The translations under genes and the position numbers were made by a program. A DNA stretch of 31,678 nt from a virus: IMG/VR virus record IMGVR_UViG_3300032401_002335, positions 1 through 31,678 of that record, one strand, 5' to 3'. This document shows, in pieces, positions 7,586 through 14,644 of this stretch. Position 1 is the first letter of the stretch. The number at the start of each line of letters is the position of its first letter. The notes under the pieces were generated by a model, which ran no database searches, was not told where the DNA came from, and worked only from the letters and a program-made list of their open reading frames with translations.

Positions 7586-7647
7586 CTTATGGAAAGCGTC
7601 AGAATCCAATCTGAAGATGGCGGATCGAAACCGACCTATCCGCTCCA
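7576..7647 (+). ncRNA. tRNA-like element 2, overlapping start of Mom-like gene 2
   Basis: Bases 7576-7647 repeat the architecture of element 1 with a different sequence. Acceptor GCGGATA pairs perfectly with TATCCGC (7637-7643), followed by T and CCA; D stem GCTT/AAGC closes ATGGA; anticodon arm TCAGA/TCTGA closes ATCCAA; the T arm is GGCGG, loop ATCGAAA, CCGAC, then the same extra C. Compared with element 1 the acceptor, D and anticodon stems show paired changes, which indicates that the fold is conserved. The T-stem G-A mismatch and the extra C are shared. The ATG of Mom-like gene 2 (7589) lies in the D loop, as in element 1. T54 is replaced by A, so it is unlikely to be an ordinary elongator tRNA. 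Confidence 0.72.
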
Positions 7648-8200
7648 TTCCCTTTATGTGGTAAAATGTGGGCTGGACGTTGTTAAATCTTTTGTGGAAA
7701 AGTGGCACTATTCCCATTCGGTATTTGGAGTTACAACAACGGTTTGCTTTGCTGTAATACATGAAGACGTTGTGGTTGGGGCTGCAATCTTTGGCCTACC
7801 AGCTGGAACCGGTGTCTATGAGAAGTACAGCGATCATGGTAAGCATAAGTTGCCTGAACTGAGACGGTTCTGCCTGATTGATGATCTTCCTAAAAACGCA
7901 GAGACCAGAACTCTTGGCGTGATGCTACGACAACTAAGATACGATGGGTATGAAAGGATTCTGAGTTATGCAGATCCGGCCTATGGCCACCAGGGAACTA
8001 TATACAAGGCGGCTGGGTTTACGCTTCTTGGAAAGACAAATTCAAGAAAGCATTGGACCTGGAAGGGTAAGAAATATCCAGACAGAAATATTCACCAGAT
8101 TCACTTCAAATATCATATTCAGTTGAGATCCGCTATTGCATTCGGAGAAGCTACACCGGTTAAAATTCCCGGTAAATTAATTTATCTCAGAAATTTATAA
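7589..8200 (+). CDS. Mom-like DNA-modification protein 2 (GNAT fold)
   Basis: This 203-residue protein is a clearer Mom-family member: KWHYSHSVFG (from residue 38), a strand EDVVVGAAIFGLPAGTG, LRRFCLIDDLPKNAETR, and SYADPAYGHQGTIYKAAGF from residue 126, followed by the KHW/WKGKKYPDR basic C-terminal part. In the known family these residues form the acetyl-CoA-type fold that modifies adenine in DNA. The N-terminus (IQSEDGGSKPTYPLH) is the translation of the second tRNA-like element, matching the corresponding peptide of the first gene. The two proteins are distant paralogues in tandem. No Com-like translational activator is seen nearby, although several small zinc-binding proteins are. Neither gene body contains AACAGGA except at its extreme 3' end. 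Confidence 0.8.
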   Translation: MESVRIQSEDGGSKPTYPLHSLYVVKCGLDVVKSFVEKWHYSHSVFGVTTTVCFAVIHEDVVVGAAIFGLPAGTGVYEKYSDHGKHKLPELRRFCLIDDLPKNAETRTLGVMLRQLRYDGYERILSYADPAYGHQGTIYKAAGFTLLGKTNSRKHWTWKGKKYPDRNIHQIHFKYHIQLRSAIAFGEATPVKIPGKLIYLRNL

Positions 8201-8210
8201 CAGGACTAAG

Positions 8211-10640
8211 ATGCCCTCCTATGACGAGATTATAGACAAGTGGCGTGAACTCAGCGGTTGTATTGAACCCGTTGAATCGCTCACTAAGTCGGTGATCTAT
8301 ACCTATGCACCGCGTATGATCGAAACCCACCGATTCGAGGGGTTTGGGCGTAGCGGTAAGGACCTGCGACGGGGTCTCGATGAACTATGGGAAGTTCGTC
8401 AGGATCCAGCTGCCACAGCGTATGCCTTTGGTGCCGCCTTTCTGGCTGGAAACAGGACTCTGGCGTATATCAAGGGGTGCCTCCGGAACGCGCCCGATCG
8501 TCCTGTTATGTCCAACGTTGGACTAGTTGTTGCAGAAAATGAAACACCTGACGAAATTGCCCCACTTGACGAAACTGTCAAGTTAGGGGTAGAAAGTACC
8601 CCATTGGGTGATTTACCAGCAAGTTCTGGACAAGATGTTGTCGTTAATGGTCCGGATCCAAAGCCCTCAAAGGAAAACAGGATACCGAAGCCGACTCACC
8701 CGCCTAAGCCCAAGCATGTACCGGTAGAGAACAAGGTAACCTGGAAAGCTGACGCTAGTAGGTTTAAGTTCGCACCTGAAATTCGCCCCCATCATCTTCC
8801 TGAGCTGTCTAAACGCTGCATATCACCCGAATTTGCGCTGGCTTCTGGGGTACGATCTGCTGCAGACAATGAGCTTAGGGATATTGGATTCGATACCAGC
8901 TTAACTGTTGATCAGCGTAAGAAGGGGTTGCAGGGTATTTGTTTTGCTTACTGTGATCCTAAGACGCGAGCTGAAGTTGGGTATAGGATAAAGCCAGATC
9001 AAAGGTTTAATATTAGGGAAAGGGTTGCTAAATATCTTAGTAGAAAGGGAGATTCAATGCGGGCCTACTTCCCGCACACGGATACACCAGAAATGTTGGC
9101 TGATTGTAAAGTGCCAGTTATCATAACGGAAGGAGAATTAAAATCATTAAGTATTGCTGAAAATATGACCAAGACAACCCCCTCTCCCTATGTGGTTATT
9201 GGTCTGTCCGGTGTCAACGGAGGATGGTTCCGTGAGCGCCACATGGTGTATAAATCCGATGGTTCTAAAGAAGAAAAGGGTCACGGTAATCCTAAACTCA
9301 TTGATGATTTTGATTTACTGGATTGGAAAAACAGACGAGTCTTTATTGTCTTTGATAGTGATGTTGGAAGACCGGTTCACGCTAAACTATTTAAGCAGAG
9401 CAAATATAGTGGTGCTATAGGAGCTGAATTCACTTTAGCACAACTATTGAGATCTAGGGGATCTGAAGTAAGGATTGTCCAAATTCCAGATCAGCACGAA
9501 GAGAAAACCGGTGCCGACGATTACATTTCTGAGAACGGACCAACCGCGTTCATCCGCCTGCTTTCAAATAATTGGACTTCGGCTCGTAATATTGAATCTA
9601 TATTGTATGAGAAACCAAAGTGTGATATAATAATCAAGACAGCTGAAGAATTAGTTGAAGCGGCTCCGCAAGCACCAAAGTTTATAGTTGACAAATTGCT
9701 TCCAGCTGGCGGCACGGCGATTTTAGCTGGGGCACCTAAGGTTGGTAAGAGTTACTTGTTACTTGGATTGGCCATGGCAGTTGTAAAGGGTGAACGTTTC
9801 CTTGATTACTTTGATTGCGCAAAAGGCAACGTTCTGTATCTTCAGTCTGAGATACCCGACTGGGCCATGGCTCAACGCATCAAGGAGTTAGGACAAATAC
9901 CAAAAGGTCTTTTCATTTGCACGCCCGGGCAGCTGCATTTGAATATGTATGAGGAAGATGGGTTCAGGAAGACACCAACAGAAAACGGAGAAGTTGTTGG
10001 AATGTTGGTTTCAAAAATGAAGGAACTATCTATTTCTCTATTGCTTATCGACCCCATTGCACATTTTTCCAGCCTAGATGAGAATAAACGGAAAGATATG
10101 ACTCATCTGTATTCTGTGATTAGAATGATTAATCGATCGGCTGGAACTGCAACCTTAGTAGCACACCATCACAGAAAAACTGGTGGCCGTCAGGGCCCTG
10201 TATATCAGGGTGGCGATGATATGTTGGGGTCGATCAGCAACAGTGCGGAAACTGATTCAATTATAAGTATTTACAAGGAGGTTTGTAAGCGAGATAACAC
10301 ATTCCGACTCAAAATGCTTTTCTCTACCAGACACGCTGAGGAAATAAATCCCAGAGAGGTATGGCGTGAGGGTGGAGGTTTTGATTCGGTAAAGTGGAGA
10401 TCTGACGAGTGGAAAGATGGTGGTGGAGTAACTCCTGAACATGATAGAAAGATCCTCGATGAACTCAAAAACGGACCTGGAAAGGCTAAAGAATTGATCA
10501 CGAGGACTCGAATGGAACGGAGAACCTTCTTCCGATGTATTGGAGATCTTGTTGATTCCAATAGGGTTGAAAAGAAGGGCACCGAATACCGTCTTGTGAA
10601 TGGTGGCCGGGAGGAAGATGATGACTTGCCTTTCGACTAA
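8211..10640 (+). CDS. Primase-helicase-like replication protein (DUF3854/TOPRIM-like plus RepA-like ATPase)
   Basis: This 809-residue protein has a variable N-terminus, a Pro/Lys-rich linker (about 120-180), a DUF3854-type TOPRIM-like domain (CISPEFALASGV near 202, VIITEGELKS near 304), and a RecA/RepA-like ATPase domain with Walker A GAPKVGKS at residues 507-514 and Walker B LLLIDPIAH near 615. The C-terminus (from about 745) looks like a winged helix with LITRTRMERRTFFRCIGDL. This arrangement is known from plasmid and phage replication proteins that combine priming and DnaB-like unwinding. A copy of the palindrome lies in the linker coding region. From about 8.7 kb to the end the gene is visibly more AT-rich and lacks the AACAGGA motif. 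It directly precedes a palindrome-rich non-coding region that may be its origin. Confidence 0.85.
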   Translation: MPSYDEIIDKWRELSGCIEPVESLTKSVIYTYAPRMIETHRFEGFGRSGKDLRRGLDELWEVRQDPAATAYAFGAAFLAGNRTLAYIKGCLRNAPDRPVMSNVGLVVAENETPDEIAPLDETVKLGVESTPLGDLPASSGQDVVVNGPDPKPSKENRIPKPTHPPKPKHVPVENKVTWKADASRFKFAPEIRPHHLPELSKRCISPEFALASGVRSAADNELRDIGFDTSLTVDQRKKGLQGICFAYCDPKTRAEVGYRIKPDQRFNIRERVAKYLSRKGDSMRAYFPHTDTPEMLADCKVPVIITEGELKSLSIAENMTKTTPSPYVVIGLSGVNGGWFRERHMVYKSDGSKEEKGHGNPKLIDDFDLLDWKNRRVFIVFDSDVGRPVHAKLFKQSKYSGAIGAEFTLAQLLRSRGSEVRIVQIPDQHEEKTGADDYISENGPTAFIRLLSNNWTSARNIESILYEKPKCDIIIKTAEELVEAAPQAPKFIVDKLLPAGGTAILAGAPKVGKSYLLLGLAMAVVKGERFLDYFDCAKGNVLYLQSEIPDWAMAQRIKELGQIPKGLFICTPGQLHLNMYEEDGFRKTPTENGEVVGMLVSKMKELSISLLLIDPIAHFSSLDENKRKDMTHLYSVIRMINRSAGTATLVAHHHRKTGGRQGPVYQGGDDMLGSISNSAETDSIISIYKEVCKRDNTFRLKMLFSTRHAEEINPREVWREGGGFDSVKWRSDEWKDGGGVTPEHDRKILDELKNGPGKAKELITRTRMERRTFFRCIGDLVDSNRVEKKGTEYRLVNGGREEDDDLPFD
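8509..8524. repeat. Palindrome TGTCCAACGTTGGACT, copy 3
   Basis: Fifteen of sixteen bases match the consensus; read as SNVG in the linker of the primase-helicase. It directly follows a TCCTGTT motif (8501-8507). Confidence 0.9.
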
Positions 10641-10663
10641 AAATCGTGACACTGTCACGATTT
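10641..10663. repeat. Perfect inverted repeat around CGTGACA-C-TGTCACG
   Basis: Perfect 11-bp arms (AAATCGTGACA and its complement) flank a single C. The right arm core TGTCACGATTT recurs as a direct repeat at 10668-10678. It begins one base after the primase-helicase stop. Confidence 0.9.
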
Positions 10664-10722
10664 GCTTGTCACGATTTAAAAAAACAGTGACAAACTCCAG
10701 TCACAATCCTTGGCACAATTTA

Positions 10723-10754
10723 TTTAAAACACACACTAAGTGTGATGTTTTAAA
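10723..10754. repeat. Long AT/GT-rich inverted repeat
   Basis: Arms TTTAAAACA plus CACACT pair with AGTGTG plus TGTTTTAAA, with a single-base loop and one bulged A. This could be a hairpin, a protein-binding site or an unwinding element. Confidence 0.85.
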
Positions 10755-10768
10755 CGATTTACAAGATC

Positions 10769-10782
10769 GTGACACATGTCAC
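10769..10782. repeat. Inverted repeat GTGACA-CA-TGTCAC
   Basis: Perfect 6-bp arms around CA, preceded by ATC. It repeats the GTGAC/GTCAC unit of the first palindrome (10641-10663); other single copies occur at about 10686, 10700 and 10863. Confidence 0.85.
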
Positions 10783-10813
10783 TTTTTATTTGGCACGAAA
10801 TCCGGATTTCCAG

Positions 10814-10847
10814 CCCCACCCCCCGGCCTTTAGGCCGGGGGGTGGGG
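10814..10847. repeat. 15-bp GC-rich perfect hairpin
   Basis: CCCCACCCCCCGGCC and its exact complement flank the loop TTTA. The stem is almost wholly G/C and is bordered on both sides by TCCGGA (10801-10806, 10851-10856). It is not followed by a T-run on either strand, so it is not a typical intrinsic terminator. It lies 35 bp upstream of the next start codon. A strong terminator, an origin hairpin or a single-strand initiation site are possible. Confidence 0.9.
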
Positions 10848-10881
10848 TGGTCCGGAAGGGTTGTCACTTTTGGAGAATTTA

Positions 10882-11190
10882 ATGACCGAACCAAAAGACT
10901 CAAAATATTACGCAGCCAAATGTCTTGAATCCATCGACCAGCTTTGGAAAGACATGGGACATGACAACTTTGACCTTGCGTACAATTGGATTCAATCCCA
11001 ACCCAACCACGTAGAAGCCATCAGGAAAGCAGAACAGGACTTCAATGCCTCCTGTGCAGCCGGAGAGCCACCCAACAGGATCCGCCAGTGGGCCCTGGCA
11101 TGGTTCAGGTCTTGGAAGATTGCCGTAGGGTACGCGACACGGCACCTTATGCAAATGAAAGAGGACAAAGATGGTACGAACTGTGGCTAG
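10882..11190 (+). CDS. Hypothetical protein
   Basis: The start ATG 10882 has a GGAGA Shine-Dalgarno five bases upstream; a TTG at 10861 is less likely. The 102-residue product is helical, with aromatic and charged residues (LAYNWIQSQPNHVEAIRKAEQD; WALAWFRSWKIAVGYATRHL) and no known motif. It overlaps the following nuclease gene by 20 bp. It carries two AACAGGA copies. Confidence 0.65.
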   Translation: MTEPKDSKYYAAKCLESIDQLWKDMGHDNFDLAYNWIQSQPNHVEAIRKAEQDFNASCAAGEPPNRIRQWALAWFRSWKIAVGYATRHLMQMKEDKDGTNCG

Positions 11191-11461
11191 GGTTGATTCT
11201 AACCAAAAATCCATAGTTGACGCCTTGCGTAAGTCAGGATGTTCGGTTCAACACCTACATCAGATAGGTCACGGTTGTCCCGATTTACTTGTATGTCGGG
11301 GAAACACCCTTTATCTTATGGAACTAAAGGACGGATCTAAGCCAAAGTCGTCCCAGAAACTAACCGCTGACGAGATAGAGTGGCATAGAAAATGGACCGG
11401 AACCGTACATATCGTTCATTCGGCAAAAGAAGCTCTGTCGGTTGTAGGGGTACTGCCTTAA
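11171..11461 (+). CDS. VRR-NUC-like PD-(D/E)XK nuclease
   Basis: This 96-residue protein matches small phage VRR-NUC/Holliday-junction-resolvase-like nucleases: a helix (SIVDALRKSGCSV), then GHGCPDLLVCRGNTLYLMELKDG carrying the catalytic P-D ... E-x-K residues, then TADEIEWHRKWTGTVHIV. The family cuts branched or flap DNA in metal-dependent fashion and fits the recombination functions upstream. The start ATG 11171 overlaps the previous gene. Confidence 0.78.
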   Translation: MVRTVARVDSNQKSIVDALRKSGCSVQHLHQIGHGCPDLLVCRGNTLYLMELKDGSKPKSSQKLTADEIEWHRKWTGTVHIVHSAKEALSVVGVLP

Positions 11462-11517
11462 AATAGGCCATAACTCACCGTAAATGGCCCGCCAGGGCAC
11501 GAAAGAGGTAACAAGCT

Positions 11518-12717
11518 ATGATTCCCTTGATGATCAACGCTTTTTATAACGAACAGGATACCCGCCGCGCGCTCGCTTGCTTCATTCTGGATGCCAAGAA
11601 CCGGTTATCCATGGGCCCACAGTGCCTAGAGTTCGAGCGCCAGTTTGCTCTGTTCCAGGGACGCCACTATGCTGTATTATTCAACAGTGGCAGTAGCGCC
11701 AATCTTGCCTTGTTACAGGCCATGAAGATACTTGGCTACCTGCGTGATGGAGACACCGTTGGCTTCAGTGCTTTAACCTGGGCAACGAATGTGATGCCTA
11801 TCATTCAGATGAATCTCATTCCTGTTCCAGTGGATATCGAGACTAACACACTGAACGTTAGCTCGCGTACCCTTGGCAATACCCTTGACGATAGTTACCT
11901 CCGTGTCCTGTTTTTAACCAACGCCCTGGGTTTTGCCGGTGACCTGGACAGAATAGCCAGCATGTGTCGGGACGACGACTGTGTGTTAATAGAGGACAAC
12001 TGCGAATCACTTGGATCCGAATTGCGTTTAAACAGCAATATTCCCGCTTCCACTAAAACAGGAAACTTCGGACTAGCCTCCACATTTTCCTTCTATGCTG
12101 CCCATCACATTTCTACCATAGAAGGAGGGATGGTCTGTACCGACAACCAGGACCTGGATGAAAACCTTCGGATGGTTCGCGCGCACGGATGGGACAGAGA
12201 TCTGAGGTACGAGCGCAAACAGAAGATCCGTGACAAGTATGACATTAACAATGAGTTATACGCCCGCTACACCTTCTATGACCTTGCGTTTAACATCCGT
12301 CCCACGGAGGTAACAGGATTCCTGGGCATCAAACAACTCGCCTACCTTCCGGAGATCATAGCCAAGCGGCAGGCGAATTTTCTGCGTGTAGACGAGGCTA
12401 TCCGACAGAACGAGGACCTTATTCCTGTTTTGCACGACAATCTTGTAGTTAAGTCCATTTTTACGCTGCCGATTATCGCGCGGAGTCCTGTTCTGAAAAG
12501 CAAATATATCGAGCGGTTTTCGACCCGAGGCATTGAAGTTCGACCTGTGATCGCTGGAAATATACAAAGCCAACCCTTCTACAAGAAGTACGTACGCCGT
12601 AAATTCCGGCTCCCGGGAGCTGAAACTGTGGATGCACAGGGCTTTTATAGCGGTAACTGTCCTGAATATGACGAAAAACAAATTGACACGATCATAGGGG
12701 CCATAAATGGGCCATAA
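11518..12717 (+). CDS. DegT/DnrJ-family PLP enzyme, ColD/RfbH-like sugar 3-dehydratase
   Basis: This 399-residue protein has the DegT/DnrJ/EryC1/StrS aminotransferase fold: NSGSSANLALLQAM (PLP phosphate binding), LIEDNCESLGSE (Asp for the PLP ring) and FSFYAAHHISTIEGGMV. In ordinary sugar aminotransferases the last motif has a Lys that binds PLP; here the aligned residue is His 196. That replacement is the mark of the 3-dehydratases ColD (GDP-4-keto-6-deoxy-mannose) and RfbH/E1 (CDP-sugar). I therefore infer removal of the 3-hydroxyl from a 4-keto sugar nucleotide. The neighbouring GDP-fucose-synthase-like gene fits a colitose-type (GDP) pathway, but no GDP-mannose 4,6-dehydratase is in the window. 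A GAGGTAAC ribosome site precedes the ATG. Confidence 0.82.
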   Translation: MIPLMINAFYNEQDTRRALACFILDAKNRLSMGPQCLEFERQFALFQGRHYAVLFNSGSSANLALLQAMKILGYLRDGDTVGFSALTWATNVMPIIQMNLIPVPVDIETNTLNVSSRTLGNTLDDSYLRVLFLTNALGFAGDLDRIASMCRDDDCVLIEDNCESLGSELRLNSNIPASTKTGNFGLASTFSFYAAHHISTIEGGMVCTDNQDLDENLRMVRAHGWDRDLRYERKQKIRDKYDINNELYARYTFYDLAFNIRPTEVTGFLGIKQLAYLPEIIAKRQANFLRVDEAIRQNEDLIPVLHDNLVVKSIFTLPIIARSPVLKSKYIERFSTRGIEVRPVIAGNIQSQPFYKKYVRRKFRLPGAETVDAQGFYSGNCPEYDEKQIDTIIGAINGP

Positions 12718-12733
12718 TGTCCAACGTTGGACA
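12718..12733. repeat. Palindrome TGTCCAACGTTGGACA, copy 4
   Basis: Perfect copy at the junction between the PLP-enzyme stop and the next small gene. An AACAGGA motif follows at 12737-12743. Confidence 0.95.
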
Positions 12734-12746
12734 TAGAACAGGACAA

Positions 12747-12923
12747 ATGGTCACAGCCCTAGTAGTTAAATGCCGACTCTGCAAGCGCAAGGAAACGTTC
12801 ACTGTTAGAGACAAGACCAACATGCGCCATCTAGCGGCCAAAGCTGGGTGGCTGGAGAAACATAACGGGTGGGAATGCAGCTGCAGGAAGGTGGATCTTT
12901 CTATTGGAGAACAGGATGAATAA
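12747..12923 (+). CDS. Small zinc-binding protein
   Basis: The start is taken as ATG 12747 (MVTALVVKCRLCKRKETF), preceded by ACAGGAC; an upstream ATG at 12717 would add ten residues encoded by the palindrome. The 58-residue product has CRLC and CSCRK cysteine groups and an acidic C-terminus. It resembles small phage zinc-ribbon proteins of unknown role. It lies between two sugar-pathway genes and overlaps the next by 8 bp. Confidence 0.6.
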   Translation: MVTALVVKCRLCKRKETFTVRDKTNMRHLAAKAGWLEKHNGWECSCRKVDLSIGEQDE

Positions 12924-13845
12924 GGAATCTACGATCTACGTGGCTGGACATACGGGACTCCTAGGATCGGCCATAGTCCGCAGATTGAAGCAGGATGGAT
13001 ACGATAACCTGATCCTAAGAACCCACCGGCAGATGGATCTGACTGACCAGTTCGAGGTCAATCGGTTTTTTAGGCGCGAGCATCCGGAGTATGTGTTCCT
13101 GTGTGCCGCCCTGGTGGGTGGAATCCATGCCAATGCGTGTGGGCAGGCTGACTTCCTGTATCAGAATCTTCAAATCCAGAATAATATTATCTGGAGTGCA
13201 TTCAAGAATGACGCGGAGCGGTTGCTTTTCATAGGAAGCTCCTGTATTTACCCGCAGAAGTGCGAGCAACCCATGAAAGAGGAATATCTGATGCAGGGGC
13301 CTCCTGAGCCATTGAATGAGGGGTATGCCATGGCCAAAATTTCTGGACTTTTGTTGTGCAAGTATATTTATAGACAATATGGAAGCGGATTTATATCCTG
13401 TATGTTGCCAAACATCTACGGACCCAACGATAACTTTGATCAAAAGTACGCTCATGTTATCTCGGGTCTCATTGTTCGTATGCACGAAGCCAAGGAGAAG
13501 AAGGAACGCTCGTTTGTTGTGTGGGGAACCGGAAACGTGAAACGCGAATTCATCTACTCTGATGATGCGGCTGCCGCTGCCATTTGGATGATGAAAAATT
13601 ACTTCAATCACCGGTTTATGAACGTGGGAACGGGAAAAGAGTACACTATTAAACAGGTAGTGGAGATTGTGGCCAGAAATGTTGGATACAATGGGGCCAT
13701 TGTTTACGATCATAATAAACCGGACGGTGCCGTAAGGAAACTTCTGGATGGTAGCATGATGGTGTCTACCGGATGGTTGCCCAAGGTAGATCTGGAACAG
13801 GGCATTGCGCTAACATATTCATGGTATCAAAAACATGTTTTATAG
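12916..13845 (+). CDS. GDP-L-fucose-synthase-like (WcaG/ColC-type) epimerase/reductase
   Basis: This 309-residue extended short-chain dehydrogenase starts at ATG 12916 behind GGAG. Motifs in order: the NAD(P)-binding VAGHTGLLGSAIV, LCAALVGGIHAN, the catalytic GSSCIYP with EGYAMAK (Ser and Y-x-x-x-K), PNIYGPNDNFD, and REFIYSDDAA. These match GDP-L-fucose synthase (WcaG) and ColC, which epimerise C3/C5 and reduce the 4-keto group of GDP-4-keto-6-deoxy sugars. Together with the ColD-like enzyme upstream it may finish a GDP-dideoxyhexose, or act on a GDP-heptose-derived sugar; the substrate cannot be decided from sequence. It overlaps the next gene by 11 bp. Confidence 0.85.
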   Translation: MNKESTIYVAGHTGLLGSAIVRRLKQDGYDNLILRTHRQMDLTDQFEVNRFFRREHPEYVFLCAALVGGIHANACGQADFLYQNLQIQNNIIWSAFKNDAERLLFIGSSCIYPQKCEQPMKEEYLMQGPPEPLNEGYAMAKISGLLLCKYIYRQYGSGFISCMLPNIYGPNDNFDQKYAHVISGLIVRMHEAKEKKERSFVVWGTGNVKREFIYSDDAAAAAIWMMKNYFNHRFMNVGTGKEYTIKQVVEIVARNVGYNGAIVYDHNKPDGAVRKLLDGSMMVSTGWLPKVDLEQGIALTYSWYQKHVL

Positions 13846-14644
13846 GGATCTTGAAGATAAAGCGAACTGGGTACGGCGAGAAACACTTCTTATTCACAAG
13901 CGCGCGCAGGGGACCAGGATATCGTCGTCCCTCTCGTGTGTAGAGATCCTTACCGTCCTGTTCTATGGTGGAATTTTGGCTTATAAGGATTCTGAGCCTC
14001 TATGGGAAGGTCGAGACCGTCTTATTGTGAGCAAGGGCCATGGGAGTATAGCTATGTACCCCATCCTCTCAGATATTGGATTCTTTCCGCAAATAGAACT
14101 GGAACGAGTGTGCCAGGATGGTGCCATGCTTGGATCTATACCCGATCCAACCATCCCTGGGTACGAGTGCCTTGGAGGTTCACTTGGACACGGTCTTGGT
14201 GTAGCATGTGGAGTTGCCCTAGCTCTTAAGCGCCAGAACAGGACTCAGCGTGTTTACTGCCTGATGGGAGACGGAGAGTTAAATGAGGGGTCCGTATGGG
14301 AAGCCTTGATGTTTGCAAGGCACCACCAGATTGGAAATCTGATAATAATAATAGACGCCAATGGATCGTCTATGATGGGTAGGTGCCAGGATGTATTAAG
14401 GCTTGGGGCAACGGAGCCGTTCAGTTGTTTTAATTGTGAGATAAGACAAACAGATGGGCATTCTGTAGAACAGATTTATAATCAATTGTTTGGGCTTAAG
14501 CTCTCGTCTCTTCTTAGACCGGGCGTCCTAATTGCCAACACTATAAAGGGCAAAGGTGTTCCCGAGCTAGAGAGCGACCCATTAAGCCACATCAGGAATA
14601 TCTCACCAGACAGGGTAGACGAACTGTTAAAGGAGCTGCCATGA
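13835..14644 (+). CDS. Transketolase, N-terminal (TPP-binding) subunit
   Basis: This 269-residue protein matches the N-terminal half of transketolase: VSKGHGSIAMYPIL, GSLGHGLGVACGVALA and the TPP/metal motif GDGELNEGSVWEA with the downstream NLIIIIDAN. Split transketolases are known from archaea and from bacterial sugar-biosynthesis clusters. With the C-terminal subunit next door it would move two-carbon units between sugar phosphates, and could supply sedoheptulose-7-phosphate for the heptose genes at 25.9-29.5 kb. It overlaps the partner by 4 bp (ATGA). Confidence 0.9.
   Translation: MFYRDLEDKANWVRRETLLIHKRAQGTRISSSLSCVEILTVLFYGGILAYKDSEPLWEGRDRLIVSKGHGSIAMYPILSDIGFFPQIELERVCQDGAMLGSIPDPTIPGYECLGGSLGHGLGVACGVALALKRQNRTQRVYCLMGDGELNEGSVWEALMFARHHQIGNLIIIIDANGSSMMGRCQDVLRLGATEPFSCFNCEIRQTDGHSVEQIYNQLFGLKLSSLLRPGVLIANTIKGKGVPELESDPLSHIRNISPDRVDELLKELP

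Larger units (their letters stand above)
10641..10881. other. Palindrome- and iteron-rich intergenic region, candidate replication origin or control region
   Basis: This non-coding stretch holds repeated GTGAC/GTCAC units, three inverted repeats and a GC-rich hairpin (listed separately), together with AT-rich tracts (10675-10690, 10711-10760). It lies directly downstream of the primase-helicase gene, a common place for an origin bound by the product. An operator array for a repressor is the main alternative. No convincing -35/-10 promoter pair was found in it. Confidence 0.5.

Noticed and set aside
10814-10847. GC-rich hairpin as an ordinary intrinsic terminator
   Set aside because: No T-run follows on either strand, and it is closely tied to other palindromes in an intergenic region before a new start.
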